From NCBI GenBank assembly GCA_041675285.1, contig JBAYTZ010000030.1, positions 1-10,817 on the forward strand: a stretch of DNA of 10,817 nt, given 5' to 3'. Positions 1 to 6,342 of this stretch are shown here, one piece after another. Made by a program: the position numbers and the translations under genes. The stretch comes from Candidatus Delongbacteria bacterium. GTDB lineage: Bacteria > CAIWAD01. The notes beneath the pieces were generated by a model, which saw only the letters and a list, made by a program, of their open reading frames with translations, had not been told where the DNA came from and did not search any database. Within the stretch, counting starts at the first letter, position 1. The number at the start of each line of letters is the position of its first letter.

Positions 1-121
1 CAGGTCGGTGCCAGGTCGGTGCCAGGTCGGTGCCAGGTCGGTGCCAGGTCGGTGCCAGGTCGGTGCCAGGTCGGTGCCAGGCCGGTGCCAGGTCGGTGCC
101 AGGTTGGTGCCAGAGCAGTGT
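1..121. repeat. 11-bp GC-rich tandem repeat (minisatellite), open at left edge
   Basis: Ten consecutive 11-bp units of caggtcggtgc fill positions 1-110. Units 1-7 and 9 are identical, unit 8 (78-88) has caggccggtgc and unit 10 (100-110) has caggttggtgc. A decayed eleventh copy (cagagcagtgt) follows at 111-121. The array begins at the first base, so its true length is unknown. Because 11 is not a multiple of 3 the same array is open in all three forward frames and gives an 11-residue periodic peptide in each, which argues against coding. Decay is concentrated at the right end, as expected for an array that homogenises internally by slippage. I see no gene that it belongs to. Confidence 0.93.
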
Positions 122-236
122 CCATTTCTGGCGCCAGCAGAAAGGTGGAAAACACGGCGCCCGGCAGTCGTTGCGCTGGCGGGCAGTTGACGTGGAGCGC
201 CCCCATCCCATCGCGCCCCGGTGTTGCCGGGTCGCG

Positions 237-263
237 CCTTCCCTCGCGGGGCGCGAGGGAAGG
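237..263. repeat. Perfect 12-bp inverted repeat with 3-nt loop
   Basis: The arm ccttccctcgcg (237-248) is followed by ggg (249-251) and the exact reverse complement cgcgagggaagg (252-263). A smaller hairpin, aggcg/cgcct with loop gctt, follows at 265-278. Neither is followed by a T-run, so neither looks like an intrinsic terminator. The pair belongs to a palindrome-rich stretch (237-362) upstream of the methyltransferase gene and may be part of a REP-type or BIME-type intergenic mosaic. Confidence 0.8.
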
Positions 264-284
264 GAGGCGGCTTCGCCTGCACAC

Positions 285-319
285 GCCATGGGATCCCAGC
301 TTTCGCTGGGATGACAGGC
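285..319. repeat. REP-like palindromic element, copy 1
   Basis: This unit starts with gccatgggatccc, forms a hairpin with arms atcccagc (293-300) and gctgggat (305-312) around loop tttc, and ends with gggatgacaggc. The same frame recurs in copy 2 at 325-362 with a different stem interior. Short palindromes of this type (GGATCCC/GGATTCCC ... GGGATGAC) are dispersed between genes in many GC-rich bacteria. The resemblance is from memory; the two-copy structure is seen directly. Confidence 0.72.
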
Positions 320-324
320 GCTGT

Positions 325-362
325 GCCATGGGATCCCCCGGTTGAGCCGGGGGATGACGGGC
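325..362. repeat. REP-like palindromic element, copy 2
   Basis: This is the second copy of the element at 285-319. It opens with the identical 13 bases gccatgggatccc and closes with gggatgacgggc. The hairpin arms are atcccccgg (333-341) and ccgggggat (347-355), a perfect 9-bp stem with loop ttgag. Relative to copy 1 the inner stem differs on both sides in a base-paired way, so the folded form rather than the primary sequence seems to be maintained. The remainder of the gene-free stretch 122-412 shows no recognisable promoter or RNA gene. Confidence 0.72.
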
Positions 363-412
363 ACTGGGCCCGCAGCCCGCGCAATTGCCAAGTTGCAGCC
401 ACAAACGAACGG

Positions 413-1603
413 ATGCCCATGATCGAGACAGACGAGCCGCGCGCCTGCGCCCATTGCCTTGCCGGTCCTTTCGCCACCCTGAGCTACGCCGAGGAGCTGG
501 TCGTCAAGACCCGGGCCCTGCAGTCCGAGCTGGCGACTGCGCCGCGGCTGCGCGAACGACTGCCCGTTCCGCTGGAGGACATCCAGCTGCGGCCCGCAAC
601 CGCCCGGACGGGCTACCGCGGCAGTGTCAAACTGGTCTTCGGCTGGGACAAGGCGGCCCGGGAGGCGCGGCTGGGGATCTACCAGCCCGGTAGCCACCGG
701 CTCATCGACTTGCGCCACTGCCGCGAGCACGACCCGCGCCTGGAGCCCGTGTTGGAGGCCGTGCGCCAGGGTGTGGCCCGCCACGGCCTGCCGGTGTATC
801 ACGAGGGAAAGGCCACAGGCTTCCTGCGCTACCTGCTGCTGCGCGTGTTGCCCGACGGCCGCCAGCTGGCCTGCTTCGTGACACCCCACGCCGAGGGCGG
901 CTGGCAGACGGCGCTGGAGGAGTTGGCCCGCGACCTGCGAGCGGCCTTTCCCGAGCTGCGTTGCGTGGCCCAGAACCTCAACCCCACGCCGGGCAACAGC
1001 GTGCTGGGCGCCCGGACCCAGCTACTGGAGGGCCAATTCCACGTGCCCTGCCGCTTCCTGGAGACCCCCGTGGCCGTCAGCGCCACCTCCTTCATCCAGG
1101 CCAACCTGACTGTGTTCCGCTCGATCCTGGCGGAGCTGGATGGATGGGTCCGGGGCTTTGGGGCCGCGGCGCGCGTGGCCGACCTCTACTGCGGCTGCGG
1201 GGCCATCGGACTCAGCGTGACGCGCACCCAGCCGCTCTTCCTGCTGGAGTCGGAACACGCCAGCCAGCTGCCGCTGATGGAAGCCGCCCGCGCCGACGGC
1301 CGGGAGGAGATCGCGGTCACCCGCGGCCGGGTGGAAGAGTGCCTGACCAGTCTGGAACTCTTCGAGCCTGAACTGGTGATCGTGGATCCGCCCCGCCGCG
1401 GGCTGGATCCCACCCTCCTTCAGCTGCTGAACCAGCTGAAGCCGCGCGCGCTGGCGTACCTAAGCTGCAATCCGCGCAGCCTGGCCCGGGATCTGGACGG
1501 ACTACTGGCCGATCCCGCCTGGCAGGTGGAATCCCTCGCGGGCCACGACATGCTGCCCGGCACGGAGCGGCTGGAGGCTCTGGCCCTGCTGCGACGCTCT
1601 TGA
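413..1603 (+). CDS. 23S rRNA (uracil-5-)-methyltransferase, RlmC/RlmD (TrmA) family
   Basis: This is a SAM-dependent enzyme predicted to methylate C5 of a uridine in 23S rRNA. The reading gives 396 residues, close to E. coli RlmC (375). The SAM-binding loop DLYCGCGAIGL lies at 257-267, the VDPPRRG motif at 324-330, the nucleophile in SCNP is Cys352, and the C-terminal general base is Glu388 in ERLEALALL. SFIQANLTVF, just before the Rossmann core, matches the family's SFFQTNP motif. There is no N-terminal TRAM domain, which favours RlmC over RlmD, but the exact target uridine cannot be read from sequence. Family members carry a 4Fe-4S cluster on four cysteines; here I see CAHC (Cys12, Cys15) and a distal Cys103, but not the first cysteine. 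The frame is open from 221, but the upstream part translates the palindromic repeats and has no family similarity. ATG 413 is used; ATG 419, with a weak GGA five bases upstream, is equally possible. Confidence 0.88.
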   Translation: MPMIETDEPRACAHCLAGPFATLSYAEELVVKTRALQSELATAPRLRERLPVPLEDIQLRPATARTGYRGSVKLVFGWDKAAREARLGIYQPGSHRLIDLRHCREHDPRLEPVLEAVRQGVARHGLPVYHEGKATGFLRYLLLRVLPDGRQLACFVTPHAEGGWQTALEELARDLRAAFPELRCVAQNLNPTPGNSVLGARTQLLEGQFHVPCRFLETPVAVSATSFIQANLTVFRSILAELDGWVRGFGAAARVADLYCGCGAIGLSVTRTQPLFLLESEHASQLPLMEAARADGREEIAVTRGRVEECLTSLELFEPELVIVDPPRRGLDPTLLQLLNQLKPRALAYLSCNPRSLARDLDGLLADPAWQVESLAGHDMLPGTERLEALALLRRS

Positions 1604-1686
1604 TGCGCGGCACTTTGGGCTTGCAGGCCTGCCCAGGCAATCCCAGCTTCCCCCGCCCGACCACCCCTCACGAAAGGATGCCCCGG

Positions 1687-3324
1687 ATGCTGCGAACCAG
1701 CCTGTCGCTCAGTCTGCTGTTGGTGGGAATCGGCGCCGCCGCGCCCGTGGATGCCCCGCGTGCCGCCGCCGCCGCCCAGGCCCTCCTGAGCGCCCGGGGC
1801 GGTTCCGTCCTGCTGGAGAGCCTGCAGCCCCTGGCGCCTGCGCCGGACGGCCAACCGGCCCTCTGGCTGGCGACCTTCCAGGGGGGCGGCTTCGTCCTGC
1901 TACGCGGCGACGACCGCCTGCCGCCCGTGGCCGCCTGGTCGGAGACAGGCGCCGCGCCCTGGCCGACGGAACTGCCGGCCCTGCTGGATTGGCTGGAACT
2001 GCAGCGCCTGGACGCCGAGTGGGCGCGCGCCCATTCCTGGAGCCACCCGGCGGCCCTGGCGGCCTGGCAGGCGCTGGAGGCGGGTCAGGCCGCCCGCGAG
2101 GGCGAGACCGTGGATCCCCTGCTGACCAGCACCTGGGACCAGGGCTGGCCCTACAACCAGTACTGTCCGGCGGATCCCGCCGGCCCCGGCGGCCACGTCT
2201 GGTCGGGCTGCGTGGCCACGGCCATGGCGCAGATCATGAACTTCTGGGAGTGGCCGGACACAGGCGCCGGCTCCCACAGCTACGTGCATCCCACCTACGG
2301 CAGCCAGAGCGCCAGTTTCGAAACCACCACCTACAACTGGGCGGCCATGCCGGACGACGCGGGCACGCCCGCCGGCGCGCTGCTGCAGTACCACTGCGGC
2401 GTGGCCGTGGAGATGGACTACGCCCCGGACGGCTCCGGCGCCTATGTGGGCACGGGCTGGCACAACGCTTTGCTGGCCCTGGAAAACCACTTCCGCTATC
2501 CCGCCGTGGCCGAGTTCATCCAGCACACCCAGTTTCCCGGCGCGGCCTGGGCCACGCGCCTGAGCCAGGAGATCAACGCCGGCCGGCCCGTGCTGGACAG
2601 CGGCTACGGCTCCGGCGGTCACGCCTTCGTGCTGGATGGGCTGCAGGACGGTCTCTTCCACCTGAATTGGGGCTGGTCGGGCTGGTTCAACGGCTGGTTC
2701 GAGATCGAGGCCCTGACCCCCGGCGGAATGGAATTCTCGATCCAGCAGGGCGCCATCGTCCGGCTGGAGCGGGACACGCCGCCCGTCGTGCAGGTGCCCG
2801 ACCAGCTGGTGGAGAGCGGCCAGGCCTTCGCCGTGATCCAGCTGGACGCCTGCGGCACCGACCCCCAGGAGGAACCCGGCGCGCTGGACTGGTGGGTGGA
2901 GGTGACCCCGCCCATCACCACGGAGTTCAACGCCGTGACGCGCAGCGTGCGCGTGCTCTATCCGGCGGGCTGGACAGGCGCCGCCGACTTGAGCTTTTGC
3001 GCGCTGGATCCCCAGGGTCTCTACGCCTGTGACACGGCGCGCTTTTCCGTGCTGCCCGGCTCCCTGGTGCCGGCGGCGGTGACGGACCTGCGCCTCAGCC
3101 CCGGGCCGCTGGGCACCCGGCTGGATTGGACGGCCCCCGTCACGGACGCCAGCGGGCTCTGGCCCGTTCAGGTGACGGGCTACGCCGTGCACGGCTTGGC
3201 CCAGCCCTGGTACCAGCCCGGCCCAACCTCTCTGCGGGCCACCCTGCCCGCCGGCGCCACCAGTTGGACGGACTCGCCGGCAGCCGGTCCTCTCTTCTAT
3301 CGTGTGGTGGTCCTGGGCGAATAG
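1687..3324 (+). CDS. Secreted C10 family (streptopain-like) cysteine peptidase with Ig-like and FN3-like C-terminal domains
   Basis: This is a predicted exported papain-fold cysteine protease made as a zymogen (545 residues). A short basic N-terminus and hydrophobic stretch (4-19) form a Sec signal peptide. Residues about 24-140 look like the inhibitory prodomain (GGGFVLLRGDDRLPPVAAWS resembles the family's GFVLVSADDRxPPVLGYS). The mature domain starts near PLLTSTWDQGWPYNQYCP (about 144). Catalytic Cys175 lies in SGCVATAMAQIM and catalytic His312 in GGHAFVLDG; the conserved NWGW motif follows at 327-330. After the protease come an Ig/cadherin-like module (about 363-457, with PAGWTGAADLSF) and an FN3-like module to the end. 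There is no recognisable type IX sorting domain, LPxTG motif or membrane anchor, so release to the medium or periplasm is inferred. ATG 1687 is chosen because GAAAGGA (1672-1678) stands 8 nt upstream; ATG 1678 and 1600 are in frame but lack spacing or a ribosome site. C10 enzymes are common in FCB-group bacteria. Confidence 0.9.
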   Translation: MLRTSLSLSLLLVGIGAAAPVDAPRAAAAAQALLSARGGSVLLESLQPLAPAPDGQPALWLATFQGGGFVLLRGDDRLPPVAAWSETGAAPWPTELPALLDWLELQRLDAEWARAHSWSHPAALAAWQALEAGQAAREGETVDPLLTSTWDQGWPYNQYCPADPAGPGGHVWSGCVATAMAQIMNFWEWPDTGAGSHSYVHPTYGSQSASFETTTYNWAAMPDDAGTPAGALLQYHCGVAVEMDYAPDGSGAYVGTGWHNALLALENHFRYPAVAEFIQHTQFPGAAWATRLSQEINAGRPVLDSGYGSGGHAFVLDGLQDGLFHLNWGWSGWFNGWFEIEALTPGGMEFSIQQGAIVRLERDTPPVVQVPDQLVESGQAFAVIQLDACGTDPQEEPGALDWWVEVTPPITTEFNAVTRSVRVLYPAGWTGAADLSFCALDPQGLYACDTARFSVLPGSLVPAAVTDLRLSPGPLGTRLDWTAPVTDASGLWPVQVTGYAVHGLAQPWYQPGPTSLRATLPAGATSWTDSPAAGPLFYRVVVLGE

Positions 3325-3421
3325 GTCGTCCCGCCGGTCCGTCGCCGGTGTTCGCCGGGCCGCCGCCGCCCGCCCAACGGTCTGTCTGCCGGGCTCAAGG
3401 CACGAAAGAGCTCAATGAAGC

Positions 3422-3450
3422 TTGACTCCGTGCTGAGAGGAGCCTATCTT
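3422..3450 (+). promoter_or_regulatory. Predicted sigma70-type promoter for rplM-rpsI
   Basis: A -35 box TTGACT (3422-3427, five of six consensus bases) is separated by exactly 17 bp from a -10 box TATCTT (3445-3450, four of six). Transcription would start near 3457, in a locally AT-richer stretch. That leaves a leader of only about 20 nt before the rplM ribosome site, and agrees with GTG 3480 rather than ATG 3468 as the start. The 97 bp between the peptidase stop and this promoter hold no convincing terminator. Confidence 0.62.
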
Positions 3451-3469
3451 CTGCGTCTTGCAAATTTAT

Positions 3470-3473
3470 GGAG
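3470..3473 (+). promoter_or_regulatory. Ribosome binding site that selects the GTG start of rplM
   Basis: GGAG lies six bases ahead of GTG 3480. The alternative in-frame ATG at 3468 overlaps this site, has no purine-rich sequence upstream, and would add MERQ before the conserved VKTYTVKP start. Confidence 0.55.
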
Positions 3474-3479
3474 CGACAG

Positions 3480-3908
3480 GTGAAGACCTACACCGTCAAG
3501 CCCGGCGACGACCAGCCTGTCTGGTACATCGTGGACGCCGCGGACCTCGTGCTGGGCAGGCTGAGCAGCCACATTGCCCAGATTCTGCGCGGCAAGCACA
3601 AGCCCATCTACAGCCCCCACGTGGACGCCGGCGACTTCGTGGTCGTCATCAACGCCCACAAGGTGAAGCTGACGGGCAACAAGGCCGACCAGAAGACCTA
3701 CTTCTATCACACGGGCTTTCCCCAGGGCGCCAAGACGGTGACCTTCCGGATGGCCATGGCCAAGAATCCGGCCTGGGTGATCGAGCACGCCGTCAAGGGC
3801 ATGCTGCCCCACAACCGGCTCGGCCGCCAGCTGATCAAGAAGCTCAAGGTGTACAACGGCACCGAACATCCCCATGCCGCGCAGAAGCCGGCCGAGTTGA
3901 GGTTCTAA
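3480..3908 (+). CDS. rplM: 50S ribosomal protein L13
   Basis: This is a large-subunit assembly protein that binds 23S rRNA early. The 142-residue product aligns end to end with the L13 family: the N-terminal (M/V)KTYTVKP, then WYIVDAADLVLGRLSS, the RGKHKPIYSPHVDAGDFVVVINA block, TGNK, YHTGFPQG, and the signature VKGMLPHNRLGRQLIKKLKVY followed by EHPHAAQKP. GTG 3480 is preferred because the family begins at this lysine and GGAG sits six bases upstream; starting at ATG 3468 would give 146 residues. It is the first gene after a good promoter, and its TAA stop is one base from the rpsI start, so the two are translationally coupled as in most bacteria. Confidence 0.96.
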   Translation: MKTYTVKPGDDQPVWYIVDAADLVLGRLSSHIAQILRGKHKPIYSPHVDAGDFVVVINAHKVKLTGNKADQKTYFYHTGFPQGAKTVTFRMAMAKNPAWVIEHAVKGMLPHNRLGRQLIKKLKVYNGTEHPHAAQKPAELRF

Positions 3909-3909
3909 G

Positions 3910-4311
3910 ATGGTCACCCGTTCCAACAAGCGCTTCTACGCCACCGGCCGCCGCAAGACCAGCGTGGCCCGCGTGTGGATCGAGCCCGGCAAGGGCGAGA
4001 TTTCCATCAACGGCCGCCAGGTGATGGAGCATTTCCGGCGCGAGACCCTGAAAATGGTCATCGAGCAGCCGATGGAAACCGTCAACCTGATGGGCAAGCT
4101 CACCATCTATGCCACCGTCAACGGCGGCGGACTGGCCGGCCAGGCCGGCGCCCTGCGCATGGGCATCAGCCGCGCCATGGTGGTGATGGACGAGGAATAC
4201 CGCAGCCCGCTGCGGAAAGCCGGCTTCCTGACCCGCGACTCCCGCATGGTGGAGCGCAAGAAGTACGGCCAGCCGGGCGCCCGCAAGCGCTTCCAGTTCA
4301 GCAAGCGCTAG
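3910..4311 (+). CDS. rpsI: 30S ribosomal protein S9
   Basis: This is a small-subunit protein of the head domain whose C-terminal tail reaches the P-site tRNA. The product has 133 residues, against about 130 for the family. It carries the N-terminal YATGRRKTSVARVWIEPG, GxISINGR, the glycine-rich TVNGGGLAGQAGALRMGISR block, and ends in KKYGQPGARKRFQFSKR with the invariant Ser-Lys-Arg terminus. It begins one base after the L13 stop (TAAGATG) and has no strong ribosome site of its own, so reinitiation after L13 is likely. A strong hairpin follows 25 bases after its stop. Confidence 0.97.
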   Translation: MVTRSNKRFYATGRRKTSVARVWIEPGKGEISINGRQVMEHFRRETLKMVIEQPMETVNLMGKLTIYATVNGGGLAGQAGALRMGISRAMVVMDEEYRSPLRKAGFLTRDSRMVERKKYGQPGARKRFQFSKR

Positions 4312-4336
4312 GCCCCGCACTGCGAATGTGAACCCG

Positions 4337-4372
4337 CGTGAAGAGGCTGCCGCCGGGGCAGCCTTCTTCACG
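4337..4372 (+). terminator. Terminator-like hairpin after rpsI (no clear T-run)
   Basis: The left arm cgtgaagaggctgcc (4337-4351) pairs with ggcagcc-t-tcttcacg (4357-4372) around loop gccgg; the pairing is complete except for one bulged T. The stem is about 15 bp. The bases after it are tatcaacg, not a U-tract, so it may attenuate, mark a processing site or protect the rplM-rpsI 3' end rather than stop transcription fully. Confidence 0.55.
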
Positions 4373-4395
4373 TATCAACGACACACACGTCCGGA

Positions 4396-4432
4396 TTCGG
4401 GCGGCGGTGCCCCGCAAGGGGTTCCGCCCGGA
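4396..4432 (+). promoter_or_regulatory. Structured 5' leader of rpsB-tsf
   Basis: The outer stem cgggcgg (4398-4404) pairs exactly with ccgcccg (4424-4430) and can extend by a U-G and a U-A pair. Inside, cccc (4410-4413) pairs with gggg (4418-4421) around a GCAA loop, a GNRA tetraloop. An asymmetric internal loop (about 5 nt against 2 nt) separates the stems. The structure ends about 25 nt before the strong AAAGGAG ribosome site (4458-4464) of rpsB. In other bacteria S2 represses its own rpsB-tsf mRNA through a leader; whether this fold binds S2 is inference. Confidence 0.5.
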
Positions 4433-4469
4433 AGTGAAGGACGTGGAGGCAAAACCCAAAGGAGTCCCT

Positions 4470-5381
4470 ATGTCTCGCGTGACCGTGCAGCAATTGCTGC
4501 TGGCCGGCTCCCACTTCGGCCACCTGACCCGCCGCTGGAACCCCAAGATGCGCCCCTACATCTTCATGGAGAAGAACGGGATCCACATCCTGGACCTCAA
4601 GAAGACCGCCGTCCTGCTCGAAGATGCCGCCAATCGCATCGGCAAGATCGTCTCCGAGGGCGGCGATGTGCTCTTCGTGGGCACCAAGGACCAGGCCCAG
4701 GACGTGATGAAGGACGAGGCCACGCGCTGCGGCATGCACTATGTCAGCGAGCGCTGGCTGGGCGGCATGCTGACCAACTTCCGCACCATCCGCAACTCCA
4801 TCCGCACGCTGGAGAGCATGGAAGAGAAGCAGACGGACGGCACCTACGAGCGGATCAACAAGAAGGAAATCCTCCAGATCGAGCGCCAGAAGGGCAAGCT
4901 CGAAATGACCCTGGGCGGCATCCGCACCATGAAGCGCCTGCCCGGCGCCATCTTCGTGGTGGACACCGTGCGCGAAGCCATCGCCGTCAGCGAGGCCCGC
5001 AAGCTGCACATCCCGGTCTTCGCCATCTGCGATTCCAACTCCGATCCCGACCTGATCGACTACGTCATCCCGGCCAACGACGACGCCTTCAAGAGCATCG
5101 CCGTGATCACCAAGTGCCTGGCCGACGCCGTGGACGAGGCCCGCAGCCTGCGCAAGGAAGGCTTCGGCCAGGAAGGCGAGCAGCACGCTCCCGAGCGCGG
5201 GGATTCCAAGACCGCGCCGCGGCGCCGCAAGCGTCGTCCGGACGAGGCCCCCCTGGGCCACGCTCCCGAAGCCCATGCGGCCCCCGTTGCCCACGCGGCA
5301 GCGGAAGCCCCGGCAGCCCCGGCAGCCCCCGAGGCTCCCGCCGCGCCCGTCCAGGAAGCCGGCGCCGAGTCCGCCGAGTAG
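4470..5381 (+). CDS. rpsB: 30S ribosomal protein S2 with C-terminal extension
   Basis: This is a small-subunit body protein that joins late and is needed for S1 docking. The product has 303 residues against about 240 in E. coli. The S2 core covers about 1-231: LLAGSHFGHLTRRWNPKM, MEKNGIHILDLKKT, FVGTKDQA, ERWLGGMLTNFRTI, and the second signature PGAIFVVDTVREAIAVSEA leading to DLIDYVIPANDDA. The ANDDA form and the HFGHLTRRW block resemble FCB-group S2. From about 232 a tail of roughly 70 residues follows: a basic patch (PRRRKRRP), then an Ala/Pro/His/Glu-rich low-complexity end. The start is ATG 4470, five bases after AAAGGAG; the frame stays open upstream through the leader hairpins, but that part is not S2. 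tsf follows after 31 bases, the standard rpsB-tsf pair. Confidence 0.97.
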   Translation: MSRVTVQQLLLAGSHFGHLTRRWNPKMRPYIFMEKNGIHILDLKKTAVLLEDAANRIGKIVSEGGDVLFVGTKDQAQDVMKDEATRCGMHYVSERWLGGMLTNFRTIRNSIRTLESMEEKQTDGTYERINKKEILQIERQKGKLEMTLGGIRTMKRLPGAIFVVDTVREAIAVSEARKLHIPVFAICDSNSDPDLIDYVIPANDDAFKSIAVITKCLADAVDEARSLRKEGFGQEGEQHAPERGDSKTAPRRRKRRPDEAPLGHAPEAHAAPVAHAAAEAPAAPAAPEAPAAPVQEAGAESAE

Positions 5382-5412
5382 TCGTCAACCCCGAAATCCA
5401 CAGGATTCCCTC

Positions 5413-6297
5413 ATGGAGATCTCCGCCAAGGACGTGATGAAGCTCCGCCAGATGACCGGCGCGGGCATGATGGATTGCAAGAAGGCGCTGGCCGAATCCA
5501 ATGGCAGCCTGGACGAGGCCGTGGACTTCCTGCGCAAGAAGGGTCTGAAGACCGCCGAGAAGCGCGCCGACCGCGAAGCCAACGAAGGCAAGGTGGTCTG
5601 CCTGCTGGCCGACGACGGCCGCGCGGGCGTGCTGCTGGAACTCAACTCCGAGACCGATTTCGTGGCCGGCACGCCGGACTTCCGCGCCTTCGCGCTGGAC
5701 TGCGCGGCCCAGGCCCTCGCCAAGCGCCCGGCCGACGTGGAAGCCTTGCTGGACCTGCCCGCCGTGCAGAACCCGGCCATCAAGCTGGCCGACCAGCTGA
5801 GCGACATGGTGGGCAAGCTGGGCGAGAAGATGGGCGTGCGGCGTTTCTGTGTCCTGGCCATTCCCGCCGGGCGCCAGGGCAAGGTGCACACCTACATCCA
5901 CCTGGGCGACAAGCACGGCGTGATCATCGCCGTGGCCTGCGACAAGCCGGCGAGCGTCGTCGCCCCCGCCTTCCAGGAGCTGGTCAACGACCTGGCCCTG
6001 CAGGTGGTGGCCTACACGCCCAAGGGCGTCGATCGTGACAGCATCGACCCCGCCGTCGTCGAGCACGAGCTGAACCTCTACCGCGAGATGATCCGCGCCG
6101 AAGGCAAGCCCGAGCAGATGGTGGACAAGATCGCCCAGGGCAAGCTGAACAAGTTCTATGCCGAGTCCACGTTGCTGGAGCAGGCCTTCCTCAAGGAAGA
6201 GAAGAGCACGGTGCACCAGGTGGTGGACCAGTTGGGCAAGCAGCTCGACGACAAGGTCGTCGTGGAAAGCTTCGCCGCGTTCATCATCGGCCAGTAG
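5413..6297 (+). CDS. tsf: Elongation factor Ts
   Basis: This is the guanine nucleotide exchange factor that releases GDP from EF-Tu. The product has 294 residues (E. coli 283). The N-terminal UBA-like domain reads VMKLRQMTGAGMMDCKKALAES, followed by EAVDFLRKKG (36-44). The EF-Tu-contacting TDFV motif is at 81-84 in LNSETDFVAG. Two core subdomains and a coiled-coil section follow, and EGKPEQMVDKIAQGKLNKFY precedes the C-terminal helix region. ATG 5413 has AGGA seven bases upstream, and the residues encoded upstream of it in the same frame are not conserved. It is transcribed with rpsB, and a GC-rich UUCG hairpin follows its stop at once. Confidence 0.97.
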   Translation: MEISAKDVMKLRQMTGAGMMDCKKALAESNGSLDEAVDFLRKKGLKTAEKRADREANEGKVVCLLADDGRAGVLLELNSETDFVAGTPDFRAFALDCAAQALAKRPADVEALLDLPAVQNPAIKLADQLSDMVGKLGEKMGVRRFCVLAIPAGRQGKVHTYIHLGDKHGVIIAVACDKPASVVAPAFQELVNDLALQVVAYTPKGVDRDSIDPAVVEHELNLYREMIRAEGKPEQMVDKIAQGKLNKFYAESTLLEQAFLKEEKSTVHQVVDQLGKQLDDKVVVESFAAFIIGQ

Positions 6298-6303
6298 GCA
6301 CAG

Positions 6304-6326
6304 GCGCCCGCTTCGGCGGGCGCTTT
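6304..6326 (+). terminator. Intrinsic terminator/attenuator between tsf and pyrH
   Basis: Perfect 8-bp arms gcgcccgc (6304-6311) and gcgggcgc (6316-6323) enclose a TTCG loop closed by C-G, the exceptionally stable cUUCGg fold, and TTT follows. The hairpin starts six bases after the tsf stop and ends 17 bases before the pyrH start, close to the pyrH ribosome site GAGGA (6330-6334). The U-tract is short, so partial termination with read-through into pyrH-frr is the likeliest outcome. Confidence 0.75.
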
Positions 6327-6342
6327 CATGAGGATCCGCCCC

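Noticed and set aside
1..121. Possible CRISPR array
   Set aside because: Units are directly abutting with no spacers and are too short.
8..345. Open frames across the 11-bp array encoding 11-residue periodic peptides in three frames
   Set aside because: They arise because an 11-bp unit without stops is open in every frame; there is no ribosome site and no conserved protein.
221..412. N-terminal extension of the methyltransferase from the first in-frame ATG
   Set aside because: It would translate the palindromic repeats and has no similarity to the family; ATG 413/419 fit the family length.
1604..1686. Promoter or terminator between the methyltransferase and peptidase genes
   Set aside because: The 83-bp gap has a 10-bp palindrome (1623-1632) but no convincing -35/-10 pair, stem-loop or T-run.
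1900..3192. 430-residue antisense frame opposite the C10 peptidase
   Set aside because: It is a composition-driven shadow; the sense strand has the complete catalytic motifs of C10.
4338..4469. In-frame upstream extension of S2
   Set aside because: It lies in the leader hairpins, is not conserved S2 sequence, and ATG 4470 has the strong AAAGGAG.
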